64,000 nucleotides of DNA from Meloidogyne chitwoodi (lineage: Eukaryota > Nematoda > Chromadorea > Rhabditida > Meloidogynidae): the NCBI GenBank assembly GCA_015183035.1, contig JACZZP010000004.1, positions 2,542,001 through 2,606,000 on the forward strand, given 5' to 3'. A program made the translations under genes and the position numbers. Below, one piece after another: positions 1-15,000 of the stretch. Numbering within the stretch: the first letter of the stretch is position 1; each line of letters opens with the position of its first letter. The notes under the pieces are model-generated. The model was not told where the DNA came from. It saw only the letters and a program-made list of their open reading frames with translations, and did no database searches.

Positions 1-3000
1 CAATCAGCAAATCTACTGCAATTATTTAACGAAGGATTTGTACATTCATTAATTTGTAAAATGCATTTTCTGCCTGGACGATGTTCCTTGTCTGGTGATC
101 TATCCATTGCATTAAGTGGACAACGGCAAATATAACTAAATATATTAAAAATATTTTTTTAAAAGAAAAGAAAAATATATAAAATGCCCAATTTGATCCA
201 AAAGTGGCATTAAAATGCAATAAAAAAATATTAAAAAATATAAACCCTTCAGATTGATCTTCACAAATAGCCAAAGGATCACAATCATTTAATGCACGAT
301 CCAAACATTCATTAACCTTTAAAAAATATAAAAGTTAATTTAATAAAAATTTAACAAACATATTCTATACAAATTCTTCCAGGTTTTCGAATTTTGTCAG
401 GACTTTGATCAACATAACCATCTCTACAACGACAAAGAAAACCTTCAGTTGAATGTTTATCTTCTGTGCAAACAGCGGCAGAATGACTATAAATAAGGAA
501 AATTATTAATTATTATTAGATGAGTTGCAATTTTTAAAGAAAAATTGCAACAACTTCTCCGTCTCTCCAAAATTTAACTTATCACTCGTTTATATAATGT
601 ACAATCGGTGGGACCTACCTGTACATTTCGTCGAACAAAATTGCACGATATTTCGCCAATCGGCAAAAAAACTACATTTCGTTTACCCGAGCCACGATTT
701 TTTGCCGTTGGGACGAAATGTCGTTCAATTGCTGTCGACGAAATGTCTAGACACGCAATCAAGTAATGTCAAAGTGGAATATTCGTTAAGTCAAAAGTGT
801 TGCAAAAATTAAGTCAGTGACTATATGGCCTCGCGATATGTTGCCCGACTGCGTTCGCGACTAGATGGACTTTAACCTCTAATAATAGTAAGAAAATTTA
901 AAAATTAACCAGTCATTTCTTGTTGCATCTATACAAATAGGCTCTGTGAGAACACAAACACGTCCAGGTTTTGTTTTAACATTTGGAGATCGATCTTCAT
1001 ATCCAGGAAGACATTCACATGTAAATTCTGCAGCACCAGTAGCACGACAGGCGGCCTAAAATTTATTAAATTTTTTTTTTTTAAATTTTTACTTTTTGAT
1101 GACAATCATGGCTGCTGTCTTGACAAGGATGACCTTATTAAAAAAATTTTAAAATAAAAGCAAAATTTTATGGATACGTTGTGGTGTAGGCGGTGGAGGA
1201 GGCAATTCACAAACACGACCTTTTAGCTGTCCCGACGGTGATTTATCTAAAAAATAAATCACAGGATTACTAAAATCTTTATAATTAAAAAAACCTATAT
1301 AACCACGTGCACATTCGCAACGATATCCTTGTCCTTCTTCATAACATACTGCCTTTCTTGAACAATTATTTAATTTTGGATCTCGGCAAAATGAATTTCG
1401 AACACAAATTCGGCCTTGAATACTATCAGGAGACTATAAAAAATTAAAAAAAATTTTTTTTTAAATTTAAATTCATTACTTGGTCAATATATCCTTGAAT
1501 ACAAGTACATGTATAATTATTCCCTCCTTGTGGTTCACATACAGCAGCAGCACTACAGTCATGATTAGCTGGACATGTTTCGGGAACTAAAAAAGAATAA
1601 ATAAATTAAAGACAAAAAATATTAGATAAAACCTCCACAAACTCGACCAGGTTGAATTGCTAAATTAGGGGATCTGTCAACGTAACCATCACGACATTCG
1701 CACGTGTAACTCTAAAATAAAAAATCTTAAATTTTCAACTTTATCAAAATTGTTTACTTCTTCCAAATCGCGACAATCAGCATTAGGTGAGCATGTATGT
1801 CTTCCCTCTTTACATTCATCTACAAGTTTAACACAAACGCGGCCTGGACGGTGTTGACGATTAGGTGAGCGATCTGTAAATCCTTGAGGGCATTCACATG
1901 TAAATGCCTAAATAATTTTTAAAAAGATAAAACAATTTTTATAATCATCATACTTGTTCATTATCTTGACAAATAGCTTGTGGATCACAGTCATGTTTTC
2001 TTGTTAAACACTCATTCTCAAAAACATGACAAACACGTCCAGGAAATGCAGCAGATGGAGAAATATCTTTTGTATTTGATGGACATTCGCATTGATATCC
2101 ATCTTTTAAAATTATTTTTTTTTAATTATATTTAAGTTAAACCTGGTTGGTCTATGCATTTTGCTCGAGGATCACAATCGTTCAATTTTTGGTCTATACA
2201 TTCATTAACAACTGGTCGACAAGCACGCCCCGGTAGATTAGGTGAAGGGGATACATCAGCAAATCCAGATTTACATTTACAAGTATAACCATCCTAATTT
2301 TTTTAAAATATAATCTTGAAAATAAGAAAAAAATAAACCTTTTCATCCAAACACTTTGCATTTCGATCACAAGAATTAAGTTCAGGACGTTCACATTCGT
2401 CAATCATTTGTTTACACAATCTTCCTGGCCTTTCTAATCGAAGATCATTAAATCCTTGTTTACAACGACATTGAAAACCATCCTAAAAATAAACTTTAAA
2501 TAAAAATTTTAATTAAAAAACCTCCAAATCAATACATTCTGCATGTAAATGACAATCATTTAAATGAGGGAATTGACATTCATTAACCACTAAATTAAAT
2601 TTTAAAATAAATTAAAAAAGTGTTGAGATTTTTAAACTTACAAGCTTGACATAATCTACCAGGTCGTTCACTAGATTTGGGTGAAATATCTTTAAAACCA
2701 GCACGACATTTACATGTAAAACCATCAGTTAAATCCTGACATTCCGCACTAAAAATAGTTTATTTATATTTTCACTATTTCTCTTTGTGGCATAGTGGCT
2801 AACACGCCGGACTTCACTTAGCTGCTATCCCAGGTTCGTTACCTGGTAACAATTCTAATATTTACAAACCTTGGATGACAATCATTCAACTGTGGAAATT
2901 GACATTCATTAATTATTGTACAAGCTGCAGAAGCTTCACCAATAGTAGTGTTATTTTTATTAGAAATAGTAGAAGCTCTCTCATAATTTAACGGACATGC

Positions 3001-6000
3001 ACATTTTGGTTGACCTCCAACAATTCGACAAACCTCATTTAATTCAGCTTTACATCCTTTATTTCCCGATGTTAATTGACATTCATCTGGTGGTGGTGTT
3101 GGTCGAGGAACACAATAACGGCCTGGATGTATTATGCGATTAGGTGATTGATCTATATAATCAGGACGACATTGGCAAGTAAATCTATTAACAATTCATT
3201 AAAAAAAATATTTTCATTAATTTATACCCTTGTGCTAAATCTAAACAGTCAGCATCACTATGACAATCATCTTTTTTCAAAACACATTCATTAACCAATG
3301 CAGGTCTACAAATACGTCCAGGTCGTTGAGATGGTTCAGGGCTTTCATCAACAAAATTTTGAGAACATTTACATGTATAACCAGTATCAGTGTCATTACA
3401 AATTGCATTTGGAGAACAATCATGCAATCCCTGAGAACATTCATCTATCTAAACATTATAATTTTTAAATATATATTTTTTTTAATATTTTTAATAAATA
3501 AACCTTAGCCAAACAACGACGTCCTGGTCTTTGTAATGCATCTGGTGATACATCCAAATAATTTTGAGGGCATTTACATTGATAACTATCTTCAGTATCT
3601 TTACATATTGCTGTAGGGAAACAATCGTGCTGACCAGCAGAGCATTCATTAACTAGGCGTTTACAATTACGACCAGGCCTAGTTTTTCGATCCAAAGACA
3701 CATCCAAATAGTTTTGAGAACATTGACAAGTGTAAGAATCTTTAGAAAAAGAAAAAATTTAAAGAAAAATTAAAAAAATAAAACCAGGAGTGTCTTGACA
3801 AATTCCTCCTTCTTTAGCACAATCATGAGTTCCTTTAACACATTCATTCTCTAATTGCTTACAAAGTCGACCAGGTTTGTGTGTGACATTTGGAGAAATA
3901 TCAAGAAAACCTTGACGGCAACGACAATTATATCCTTCATCTGTATCTGTGCAAATTGCATGATCCTAAAATATTATTTTTTAAAAAATTAAAATAATTA
4001 AATTAAAAAAAAACAAACTGGCAAATCACAATCATTTAATGCTGGATTATCACATTCAGGTACGAATGGAATGCAAACACGACCTGGTGCTTTAACAAGA
4101 TCAACACTTTTATCACGAAAATTAGGCGGACAAACACATTCATATTTGTCTGTTGAAGTGTCATAAATACATCCTTAAAAAAATATATTTTTAAAAATAT
4201 TTATGAATAAACTAACGAGCATTTTTGTCACAATCATTTCGTCCTTCTTGACATTTACTATTACTTTCTTGTACTTTAACACATTGTCGACCAGGATTTC
4301 GAAATTCATCAAGATCACTAAATCCAGCTTTACAAATACATTTGTATGAATCATGACTAAAAACAAAAAAATTAACATTTTTTGATAATGTAAGCCCAAA
4401 AAGACCAAAAATTAAAAAAAAAATTACGTGTCAACACAAAAAGCATCTGGATGACAAGTATTCAATTCTTCACGAGAACATTCATCAACTAAACGACGAC
4501 ATACAATTCCTGATTCATGCCTTGCATTAGGTGATAAATCGACAAAACCAGGTTTACAACTACAAATATATCCTTCTGGTGTGTCTACACATAAAGCATC
4601 TGGTGAACAGCGAGTCTGACCTAACACACATTCATTTACTTCGCCAAAACATAAACGTCCAGGTTTATTTATAGGATCTGGCGATTGGTCTAAAACAATA
4701 GAAAAATTAATAATTCTTTAAAAAAGAGAAAACCTAAATATCCTACAGGACAGACGCACAAATATCTAAAATTAAAAATTATAAAAAGTTTGAAAAAAAA
4801 TCTAACGATTCATCCGTATCAATGCATTTTGCTGCAGGATCACAATCGTTATCCCTCTTATTAAGACATTCGTTTCGCACTGTTAAAAGTAATTTCCAAA
4901 ATTTTTAAATAAATAGAAAAAAACATACAACAAATTTCAGTTGCTTGATGTCTTTTCTCTCCTGGTAAACATTGACAAGTATGAAATTGTCCAGAAGTGT
5001 GAAGCAGACAATGTTCACGTTTACGTATATCACATTCTTCTTCGCTTTTTCTAAGAGGGTCACAGGACCCTGGAAATCCACATTTTCCCGATCGAGGATT
5101 TAAAGCCATTCCTGGAGGACAAATTTTAACAGCAGTATGTGAAGAAGTTGAAGTACTAGTTGTTGTAAAATTCGATGGTTGTGATAATATTTGTCCAGGA
5201 AATGTACGAGAAGAAATTATTGAGGATGATAAGCAAATTCCTGCATGCATTTCTCTTGCATAAGTTGCTGGACATGCACAGCGATGATTTCCTAAAATAC
5301 ACTTTAAATTTCTTTTAAATTTAACAAAAAATATATACCAAAAGGCGTCTTTTGACATAATTCAGGATGTGGACAAGATGTTGGTAACTATAAATTATTT
5401 AAAATAATATTTTATTTTATTAAAAAAATTACTTCAGGATTGCAAAGATCACCACCACAAACATGAGTTAATGGATGTCTATCAAATCCTCCATTTGGAC
5501 AATGGCATGTTGGCTTTTTATTTATTAAAGTACAAATTTCATTTCGTGTTCTATCACATCCTGTTTGCGCATCAACACTACAACCAGTTGGTAATTGTAC
5601 AAGACGTGGTGGAGAAGGACAGGCAAGTTTTTGAACCTTAATTTTAATGCGGAAAAGTAATTTTATTGAAGAACAAATTATTTACAATTGATCGAAGTCG
5701 CATATCCAAATCTTTGAAACGATCAACATAAAACCAACGTTGTTGAGAACCTATTTTAAATTAGAATTTGCTTTTTTAAATTAAAAACAAATACAACAAT
5801 TCTCTATTTAATAATATTAACCTGCTATTGATTCCAATTCTGCAGCAAGTACATGATCAGTAACTCCAATTGAAAAGGTATTAATATGTTGTCCTCTAGC
5901 CATTTGTGCTGGCTCTGTTACATTATCTTGACTTCTACCATCTGTTATAACTATAGCGACACGGCTTACATTACTAGATGGAGGACGAGCACCACGTCTC

Positions 6001-9000
6001 TGGGCGAAACCTTCTTGAACCATATGTTGAATTGCTGCACCAGTTCTTGTTAAACCAGTCAAATATTGAGTTTGGGATATCGCTTGAAGAAGAGAATGTT
6101 TGTCAGTGTACTTAAAATAAATTTATTTATAATTTTTTTTTAAAAAAAAACCTGATTCAAATCGAATTCATGCCTTATTTGATCACTATATTGAATTAAT
6201 CCGACTCTTGTATTTTCTTGACCAATATCAAAAAGTTCAACAAAATCACTTATAAAACGAAGAACCTAAATTATTATTTTTAAAATATTAGAAAAATATT
6301 AATTTTACTTCATTTCTAAAAACAGCAGAACCAATAGATCCAGAACCATCAACAAGAAACATCAAATCTGTTTTTTGTTTTGGACAACTTGTTTGAACAG
6401 TACAAACACGACCAGGAGGCAAATTAGCACTAGTAGAAACATCAACATATCCAGGAATACAACGACAACTATATCCTTGTTGTGTGTCAATACAATCTGC
6501 ACTTTCATCACAAGTATTTAAAGAACGATCAACACATTCGTTGCTTGCTTTAAATTTTTTTTTTAATATTTAAACAAAAAATTTTTTATACCGTTAGAAC
6601 ATCTTCGTCCAGGTAGTAATTCATGTTGTGAAGATATATCAACAAAACCCTCTTTACAAATACAAGCAAAACCATCTGTTGCATCTACACATTCAGCAAA
6701 AGGAGAACAATCGTGAGCCTGGTTTGCGCATTCATTTACCACTAAAGATACAAAATTAAAAAATGTAATAATAATAGTTAATTTTATTTTATAAGATAAA
6801 TTTTTCAAAACTTATGTTAATTCAAATGAATATATTGTTCTGCGGTGCCAACGGCAGTAAACTGCCGATAGACAGAGAACCACAAACATGCATATGCAAA
6901 GTCGGGGATGTTACCAACTACACCACAGTACATTTATAAATTTTCTTTTAATTTTAATTATATACTCTTAATTCCTCTTTCAACCCAGAAATGTATTTAA
7001 AAAATTCAATTTACAAACACCCAGAAAATTAAATATTAAAATATTAATACATACATTCTTTGCACACTCTTCCAGGTTTAGTTTCTGGATCAGGCGATTT
7101 ATCAAAAAATCCTGGCCTACATTGACATTGGAATGAGTCAAATATATTTACACATATTGCATCTATATTAATAAAAATTTGAAAAAATAATTTTAAAATT
7201 ATTAAAATACTTTTGTCACATTCCATTGAATGTTTACAAGCAGTAGCTAAACGACAAGTTCCATCAGAATAAATAAAAGATCCTTCTGGACATGCACAAA
7301 TAAAATTTCCATCAGTATCTTCAATACATTCCAAGCCTTTTCTACACGCATTAATTCCTTTATTTGGATCACATGTATCCAATGAAAGTTGAAAAGGATT
7401 TAATGTCAAATTTGATTCTTTTTCTTGTATTGGTTTTATACAAAGACGTCCTGGATATTTACGAGAATCTGGGGAAGTATCCAAAAATCCAGATTTACAT
7501 TTGCATGTATAACTATAATTTTAATTATCGATTTAATATTACAAAAGTTAAACCTTTGTTTTGAATCTTCACATATAGCGTGTTCGGAGCAATCGTTAAG
7601 TTTAGAGTCTAGACACTCATTCACAGCTTCTACGCATCGTCGACCTAGTTAATATAAAAATGTAATATTAAGTTTAGAATGGAAAAATATGAAAAATTAG
7701 AAAAATCCACATTATTACTTTTCAGTAATTTAAATAATATAACCTGGTAGTCGATTGAATTGTTCAGAAATATCGACAAATCCGGGTCTGCAACGACAGA
7801 CAAAGCTTTCATCTGTATCAATACAATTCTGAAAAAAAAAACAAAAATAGAAGAAAATATTTTAAAAAATCTTACAGCATTTGGATCACAATCAACATCA
7901 TATTGTTTTAGTGCAGAACATTCATTAACTCTTCGGCGACATAAAATTCCTGCACGAGAACCAGAAGGGGAAACATCAACAAAATCACTTTTACATTTAC
8001 AAGTGAAGCCAATTATCTAAAAAATTATTATTTTTTTTAAATAAAAATGTTCAAAAAATATAAACCTGATCAACACATTCAGCATCTTTAGAACAATCAT
8101 TAAGTCTTGGATCTAAGCATTCATTAATAGCCAAACAACGTCCATCAGACAATCGACTATAACCACTTGCACAAGCACAACGATATGTTCCACTCATAAA
8201 TTGACAAGCCTCATGACGAGTTTTATCACAACTCATAGGATCATTTACATCACATTCTGGTGTTGGAGGCAAATTTTCTAAATAAAAAAAAGAATTATAT
8301 TAATTTTTTAAAGTTTAATTAATTTATTTTTACTTCTTAAGCAAATACGACCAGGTTTTTTATCCTTTTGTGGACTTTCGTCGCTGTAACCACTAAAAAT
8401 TTTATTTATAAAAAATTATAGATAAACAGAACTTACTCTTTACATTGACATGTAAAAGAATCGTCTGTGTCAATACAAGTTGCATCACGAGAACAATCAC
8501 TGTAAAAATAAACTTTGCTCTTTGAATAACATTAAAGAATGTTTAGAATGTTTATATGTTTTTATTTAATTCTGATTTTGTGTTTTTATTTAATTCTGGT
8601 TTTGTATTTTTATTTAATTCTGGTTTTGTATTTTTTTTTAATTATGGTTTTGTATTTTGTTTTTTTAATTATGGTTTTGTATTTTGTTTTTTAAATTTTG
8701 GTTTTGTATTTTGTTTTTATTTAATTCTGGTTTTGTAATTTGTTTTGTAAATTTAAAAACTTACTTTCCTCCAAGTTTGCATTCATTTCGCACCAAATGA
8801 CAAACTCTTCCCGGTTGTTTACCTTGCTTAGCAGAAACATCAACATATCCCAGTTGACATTTACAAATAGGTGATTGTCCTGCTAAAATATTTTCAACAC
8901 ATTCAGCTTCTGGGGCACAGTCAATATTACGACATTGACTGCCTAAAAAATTAATTTATTTTATTTTTAAATATATTTTTATTACTTTGTTTACAACTTC

Positions 9001-12000
9001 TTCCAGGATAATGTTCCTAAAAAAAAAAGATTAAAACTAAATTTATAAAAAAATATAAAACCTTATCAGTACTTGTGTCCAACCATCCTGGTTTACATTT
9101 GCATGTATAACTTTCTAAAATATTAAAAAGAATTTATTTTAAAATTAAAAAATTAAATTACCATTAGTACTAATACATTCAGAATTTATATCACATTTAT
9201 GCTTTCCTGATGTACAATCATTTTCTACTGAATTTAAAAAAATAATTAAAATATAATTTAAAAATTTGATATAAATTTATTTAAAAATATATCTATGTAA
9301 AACACAAGCTCTAATTATCCTTTTTATTTTTTAAAACATATTCTGATTGTAAAATTCTGATATTAGTTAAACATCAAAAACACAAATTGTAATTAAACAA
9401 TTTATAATAAAACACACAAGTTTTGCAAACTTATAAATAATTCAGACTTAAAAACACAAAAATTACTTAAAATTATACAAAATTCATATTTCTGATTAAA
9501 AAAATATTCTCCCATTTTAATTTAAAACTTTTTTAATCTTCTTAAAAATGGATAATTAGAGTATATATATTGCCTTCAACGTTTTTATACCATTTTTAAG
9601 AGGTTAATTGTTAAAATAAAAATATAATAATTATTTAAAAAAAATAATTATTCAACATCATTTTTTTTCAATTATTTTTGTCATTCAAGTATAAAAATTT
9701 TTAAAGTGGAAAATTAATTGGAAAAATAATAGTTAAAAGGCAATATGACCTGTAGGAGGTAAAAGAATGGACTGTCGCCGTCAAGGACGGTGAACACAAA
9801 AAACAATATTAAATTAACAAAAAAACTATATTGTTTTTAGACATTTATAAAAATTATAAAAAATTACTTACATTTTTTACATATTCTCCCAGGCATTTTT
9901 TCTTTATTTTGACTAATATCTAAATAACCAAAAGGACATTTACATTGAAAATAACCAGGTTGATCACTATCACATTCTGCTACTGAATCACAATCATTTA
10001 AAGAATAATCTTGACATGGATTTGCAGCTATAAAAAAAAAAAGAAATAAATAAATTTTTTTTTAAAAAAAGCCTCTTAAAAAATATTAAAAATCATTTTC
10101 CAAATAAAAAAAATAAAATAAAAATTTTGCTAACCAAATAATGAATTAACAAAAAATAATATTATAAATAAATTAAATAAAATAAAAAATAATAATTGTT
10201 GTTTTTGTTGACGTAAAAATGAAAATAATGAAAAAAATGCCATTTAAAAATTTATTAAGGCAAAAAACAACTCTTTTATATTTTATTATTTTGTTGTTTT
10301 AATTAATTTCTAAGAAAACAAATATTTTTAGAAAATAAAAAAAATATATATATTAAAGATTGGGATAAGACATAAATAAAAATAGAGGTAAAAATAAATG
10401 TTTTTCTAAAAATATAATCAAAATCAGTTTTTAAAAATTAATTAAATATTTTTGAATGTTAAAGAGAATAATAATAATAAAGCTAATAATTAACTTCTAC
10501 TTTGGAGGGAATTTAAAGAAAAAAGAGATGAGTGGTCGCTGATAAGGGGAGAAAATAGAGAGAAGCGCGCAAACTAAATTAACTAAAAAAAGAAAATGTT
10601 TTTGAGAAGAAGGAATAAAAGAGATTTTCGAGGACATTGGGCGGGACACCCCCAACACCCCTCTCTCCTAAAAATATTTTCTTGGTGGTAGTGGTGACAG
10701 CCGACGCCCCAGGCATAAATTAATATAGCAAAAGAATAACACACAAAACTTCTTCTTTTTTTTTACTGGCAATTTTATTTAATAAAAATTTAATTAAAAG
10801 AGAATTTTTAATAATTAATTTTTAAATAATACAATATTTTTTTTAATTAATATTTTTTTTCAAAATTTTTAAAAATTCTAAAAGTCAAAAGTCACAAAAA
10901 AACACATTTTCTTTTTTTAGCTTTTAATTTAAAAAAAAAATTAATTTTAATGAAACGCAATTTTGTTTTGTGGGAGTCGCGCAGTAGGAGAAATAAAAAA
11001 AAATAATAAGGGAAACGGACAGAGTTTTAAAAAAATAGAAGATGTAAAAAAAGATAGAAAAAAAAAAGAAAAGAAAGGGAAGTTGTGTTGCTTTGATCGA
11101 CCGAATAAATAAAAGGAATAAATAAATTGGATATAAATGACCAGTTGAGTCATTAAATTATTTTTAGACTTTTAATATATTTAATAAATATATAAAGGCA
11201 ATGAGAGAAAATAAAATAAAAACATAGTATAAATTAAGTAAAAAAACTCGATTTTGAATAAATGATAAATTGAGGTTGTGAGGAAATGATATAAATGAAA
11301 AACATGACAATTAATATTATTAAAAATAAAAAATAAAATATCTTTAATTTTTTTAAATTCAGGTTTTATCAAAATAAGCTCTTTTTAACTTTAAAAAAGG
11401 CCAATTTCAACTCTTTAATTTCTTTTTTTTTGACAAAAAATAAATTCCCCAGTCTTATTTTCAAATAAACACACAACTATATACATTTAACAACAATCTC
11501 ACAATCAAAACAATTCAATCCTCTCTCTCATTTTATTTTCATTCAAATAATATTGCCTTAAAATTCCCAGCAATTATTGCGATGCAAATAGTCAAAAAGG
11601 ATATGTGCGCAAAAAAGTTTAGCGTTATTCAAAAAAAAATGTTCGCGCACATATAAAACAATTAGGCATTTCTTCTTTAAAAAGAAAAATTTTCTTTTTT
11701 ATTTTTTTTTATTGCCACACAGCTTTCGCTTTTTTTCTCAACAATTGTTTGTTTTTTGCAACAATTTGGAATTATGAATGAATGAACAATTAAAAGAGAG
11801 AGAATATTCACAAGAAGATGCAAAGTAATTAACAATTGTAATTGTAATTAAGTTTTATATTTTTTTACAATTCAAAAACATTAATAAAATACAAAAACAG
11901 AACAAACACAAAAAATAAAGTAAAAACAAAAACACAAAACAAATGTAAAAAATACAAAAACACTAAAAACAAAAAATCAAAACACAACATTAAAAAAAAC

Positions 12001-15000
12001 AAATATGTAGCAAATTTAAAGTAACACAAAAATTAATCAATACAAACCATCCAAACAATATTACGACAAAAAAAACTTGGAAAAGAGAAATGAAGGCTAT
12101 TTAAGCCTGTCTACGCCTTCTTTAGATTTTTTTGTAAATAATGTTTAATACCCTATGTGGATCGAAAAAAATATAATAATAAGACTGGTTTTGTTTTTCG
12201 GACAAAAATAATTTAGATAAATAATATTTAGTTTTTGCTCTCGTTCAAATATTTCTCATATATAAATTATAAGTTATAATAAAAAAGTGATTAAAAATAA
12301 TATTTAAAAAAATATTTCTAACGTCAAAAAAATAAAAATAAAAAACCCTACCTTTATATTTTTCAGCCATTTTGTTTTGCTTTACACATTGAAATTTAAA
12401 GTTTGTTAAATTTAAATGTTGTTCAGATACAATTGGAATAAGACCATTTAAGCAACGGCAATAACCTTTAATACATTCACTTGTAATATTATCGCAATAA
12501 AAACATGAATTATTGATATATCCTTGTTTTTGTTGTTGAATAGTTTCTGAATCTAAAAAATTAAATTATAGGAAAACACAAGTTTTAATTATTTTTTCTT
12601 ATATAAACTCTTAAGTTTTAATTTTCTCACACATTTGAGTTTTCTTTCTCAAACTTAAGTTTTCAAACTTTTTAACATATTTTCCTCTCACTTAAAATTT
12701 AAACAATCTTCCAATTTTTTAAAAGTTAAGAAATCATTTTTTTAATATTCATGACCTTACTTCTTCTTCAAATTGCTAAATTATTTCTTATATTATATAA
12801 ATTAAATACGTACAAAACTTGTTTTTTTATATTCTTGACCCATCTCCTCATCATTAATTTTTTTATATAACACTTTCAAACTACTACTACTACTACAGGT
12901 TTTTTTACTTTTGTTTTTTTGCGATTTGAAGCAAATAAATACGGCAACATTGAAAAAAGTAATGTGTGGTCCGTGTATTGATCTTTTGTGTGGGATCACC
13001 AAAATTCCAGTCTTAACCTTTTTCCCTAATCATTTTTATAATTATATATCTTTTAACTTTTGCAAATAATCATCCATTATTAATCATTCTTTATTCTCAT
13101 CTTCTTTAAATATATTTTCCAAGAATAATTTTGACCCAAAACTTTTATTAAATGATAATCTCTTTTACGTTTTTAACCACAACTAAAATGATCAATCAAT
13201 TGCGATCAACATCGCTTGAGTTGTTCCAATCTAATATTTTTTTCTTCTTCTTCTTTTAATGAAGATGTGGAAAAAAGATGGAAAGAAAAGACCACGACCC
13301 ATAATTAAAGTGACGTTAAACTTGCGGATCTTTGCTATTTTATAATAAATAAAAAAAAAAGAGAAAAATAAAGAATAGAAATCTAACTCCTTTAAATAAA
13401 ATTCTGATTTTAAAAATATTAATTCATTAAAAATTTTGATTTAAATAAAACTCAAAATTCTAAAAACTTTTTCTTCTCTCTTTCCCTATCCTCTACATTT
13501 AACCCAAAAATTCCTTGCCTTCTGAAGAGCCGATGGGAATACAAATCGCCACGCGTGAACGTTTCCCCTTTCTTTTTTTGAAGTCAATTGATAAAGATTC
13601 ATCAATGTATTCAACAATAAAGCCAGCTGGACAACGGCAATGATAAGTAGCATCATCTGGCGCCCTCTCTTCGCAAACAGCCTCTGGCGGTGCTTGGGGT
13701 AGAATATTTGTTTTGCAGTTTTTTCCAATGCAAAGTTTAGTGTCATTTGTGTTAGCTATTAAAAGAAGAAAAAGATTTTAATTAGTTGAACATTTTTTAA
13801 ATTGCTCTAAATATATTTTTTTATCGTTAATTCATTAAATGACTAATAAAAATAATGGTGATTAGTTTTTCAATAAAAAATGTTCTTTTTTCAAAAAACC
13901 TTTAGGTAGTCTTTCAATAAAAATCCTTAAAAATTCTCAAAAAAAAAAACTAACCATTCTTGACACATTTTCGACCCACACGTTTGCCATCACCAATATC
14001 AATAAAGCCAGAGCGACATTGACAAGTGAAACCTACAAGTTCATCCAAACAGTCAGCATTTCGTGAACAGTCATTTTGTAGAGGATTTAAACATTCATTA
14101 ATTACTTAAATTAAATTTAAAAATATTTTTTTTTTAATAAATTCCTCACATTTTTTACAACTTCGCCCAGGCGTCTGTTGAGGATTTAAAGATGTATCCA
14201 AGTATCCTTCAGGACAAAGACATTCATAACTAAAGTCATTGTCAATACATCTTGCCTAAAGATAAAAATAAATAAAATGTTTTTATATAATTTTACAAAC
14301 AAACTTTTTTCGTTATCGAATTTTACAATTCAAGTTTTAAAATTTACAAATCAAGTTTCAATTTAATTATAAAAATATATTTAAGATTGTAATTGTTTGA
14401 AAAAAAACAAAATAATTTATATAAGCTTACATCTTTATGGCAATCATTTAATGTTGATTCTGAACATTCATTGATTGGAACTTAAGTTGAATTTATTTTT
14501 TTTGAATTATCTCTTTAAAAATAAACTAACCTACACAAATTCCTTTAATAGTTGTATTATTTCTTTTTGTTATGTGTTCGATTTTTTTATTCCCTGTAAC
14601 AACACAAATTTTTCCATTAGAGCATTCTTTTCCACTTTTGTTTTCGTCAATATTATCAATAATACATTCCTCTTCTCTGTCTAATGTATTATCATCATCG
14701 GACACAGGCGGCTCATCTCTAGCAAGTAACTTATTATTATTAACAACACTAATTCTATCATGTTTTTTGGTACTAAAATATTAAAATTTAATTTAAAAAA
14801 ATTAAATTAATAAAAAACCTTAAAATATCTTCCTTTTCTTGTCCTCCAGCTTCTCCATCTCTTCGAAAAAGAAAAATGCCTGGATACATCATTGACAAAT
14901 CATCCACAAGTCTTGTACAATTTAATCGACCACTAGCATATTCATCAGCCAAATTAACAACTCTTGAAACGTTTAAATGTGGAAAGCTTTCAATAGGAAG

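Noticed and set aside
525..812. Plus-strand open frame of 95 codons inside the first MUA-3 intron
   Set aside because: It overlaps a self-complementary insert, has no domain, and lies antisense within a clear EGF gene intron.
8556..8738. Plus-strand frame encoding FLFNSGFV repeats
   Set aside because: It is a by-product of the AT-rich minisatellite, not a protein.
9568..9746. Possible small MITE between ATATTGCC and GGCAATAT
   Set aside because: Only 8-bp arms and no target duplication could be seen, well within chance for this composition.
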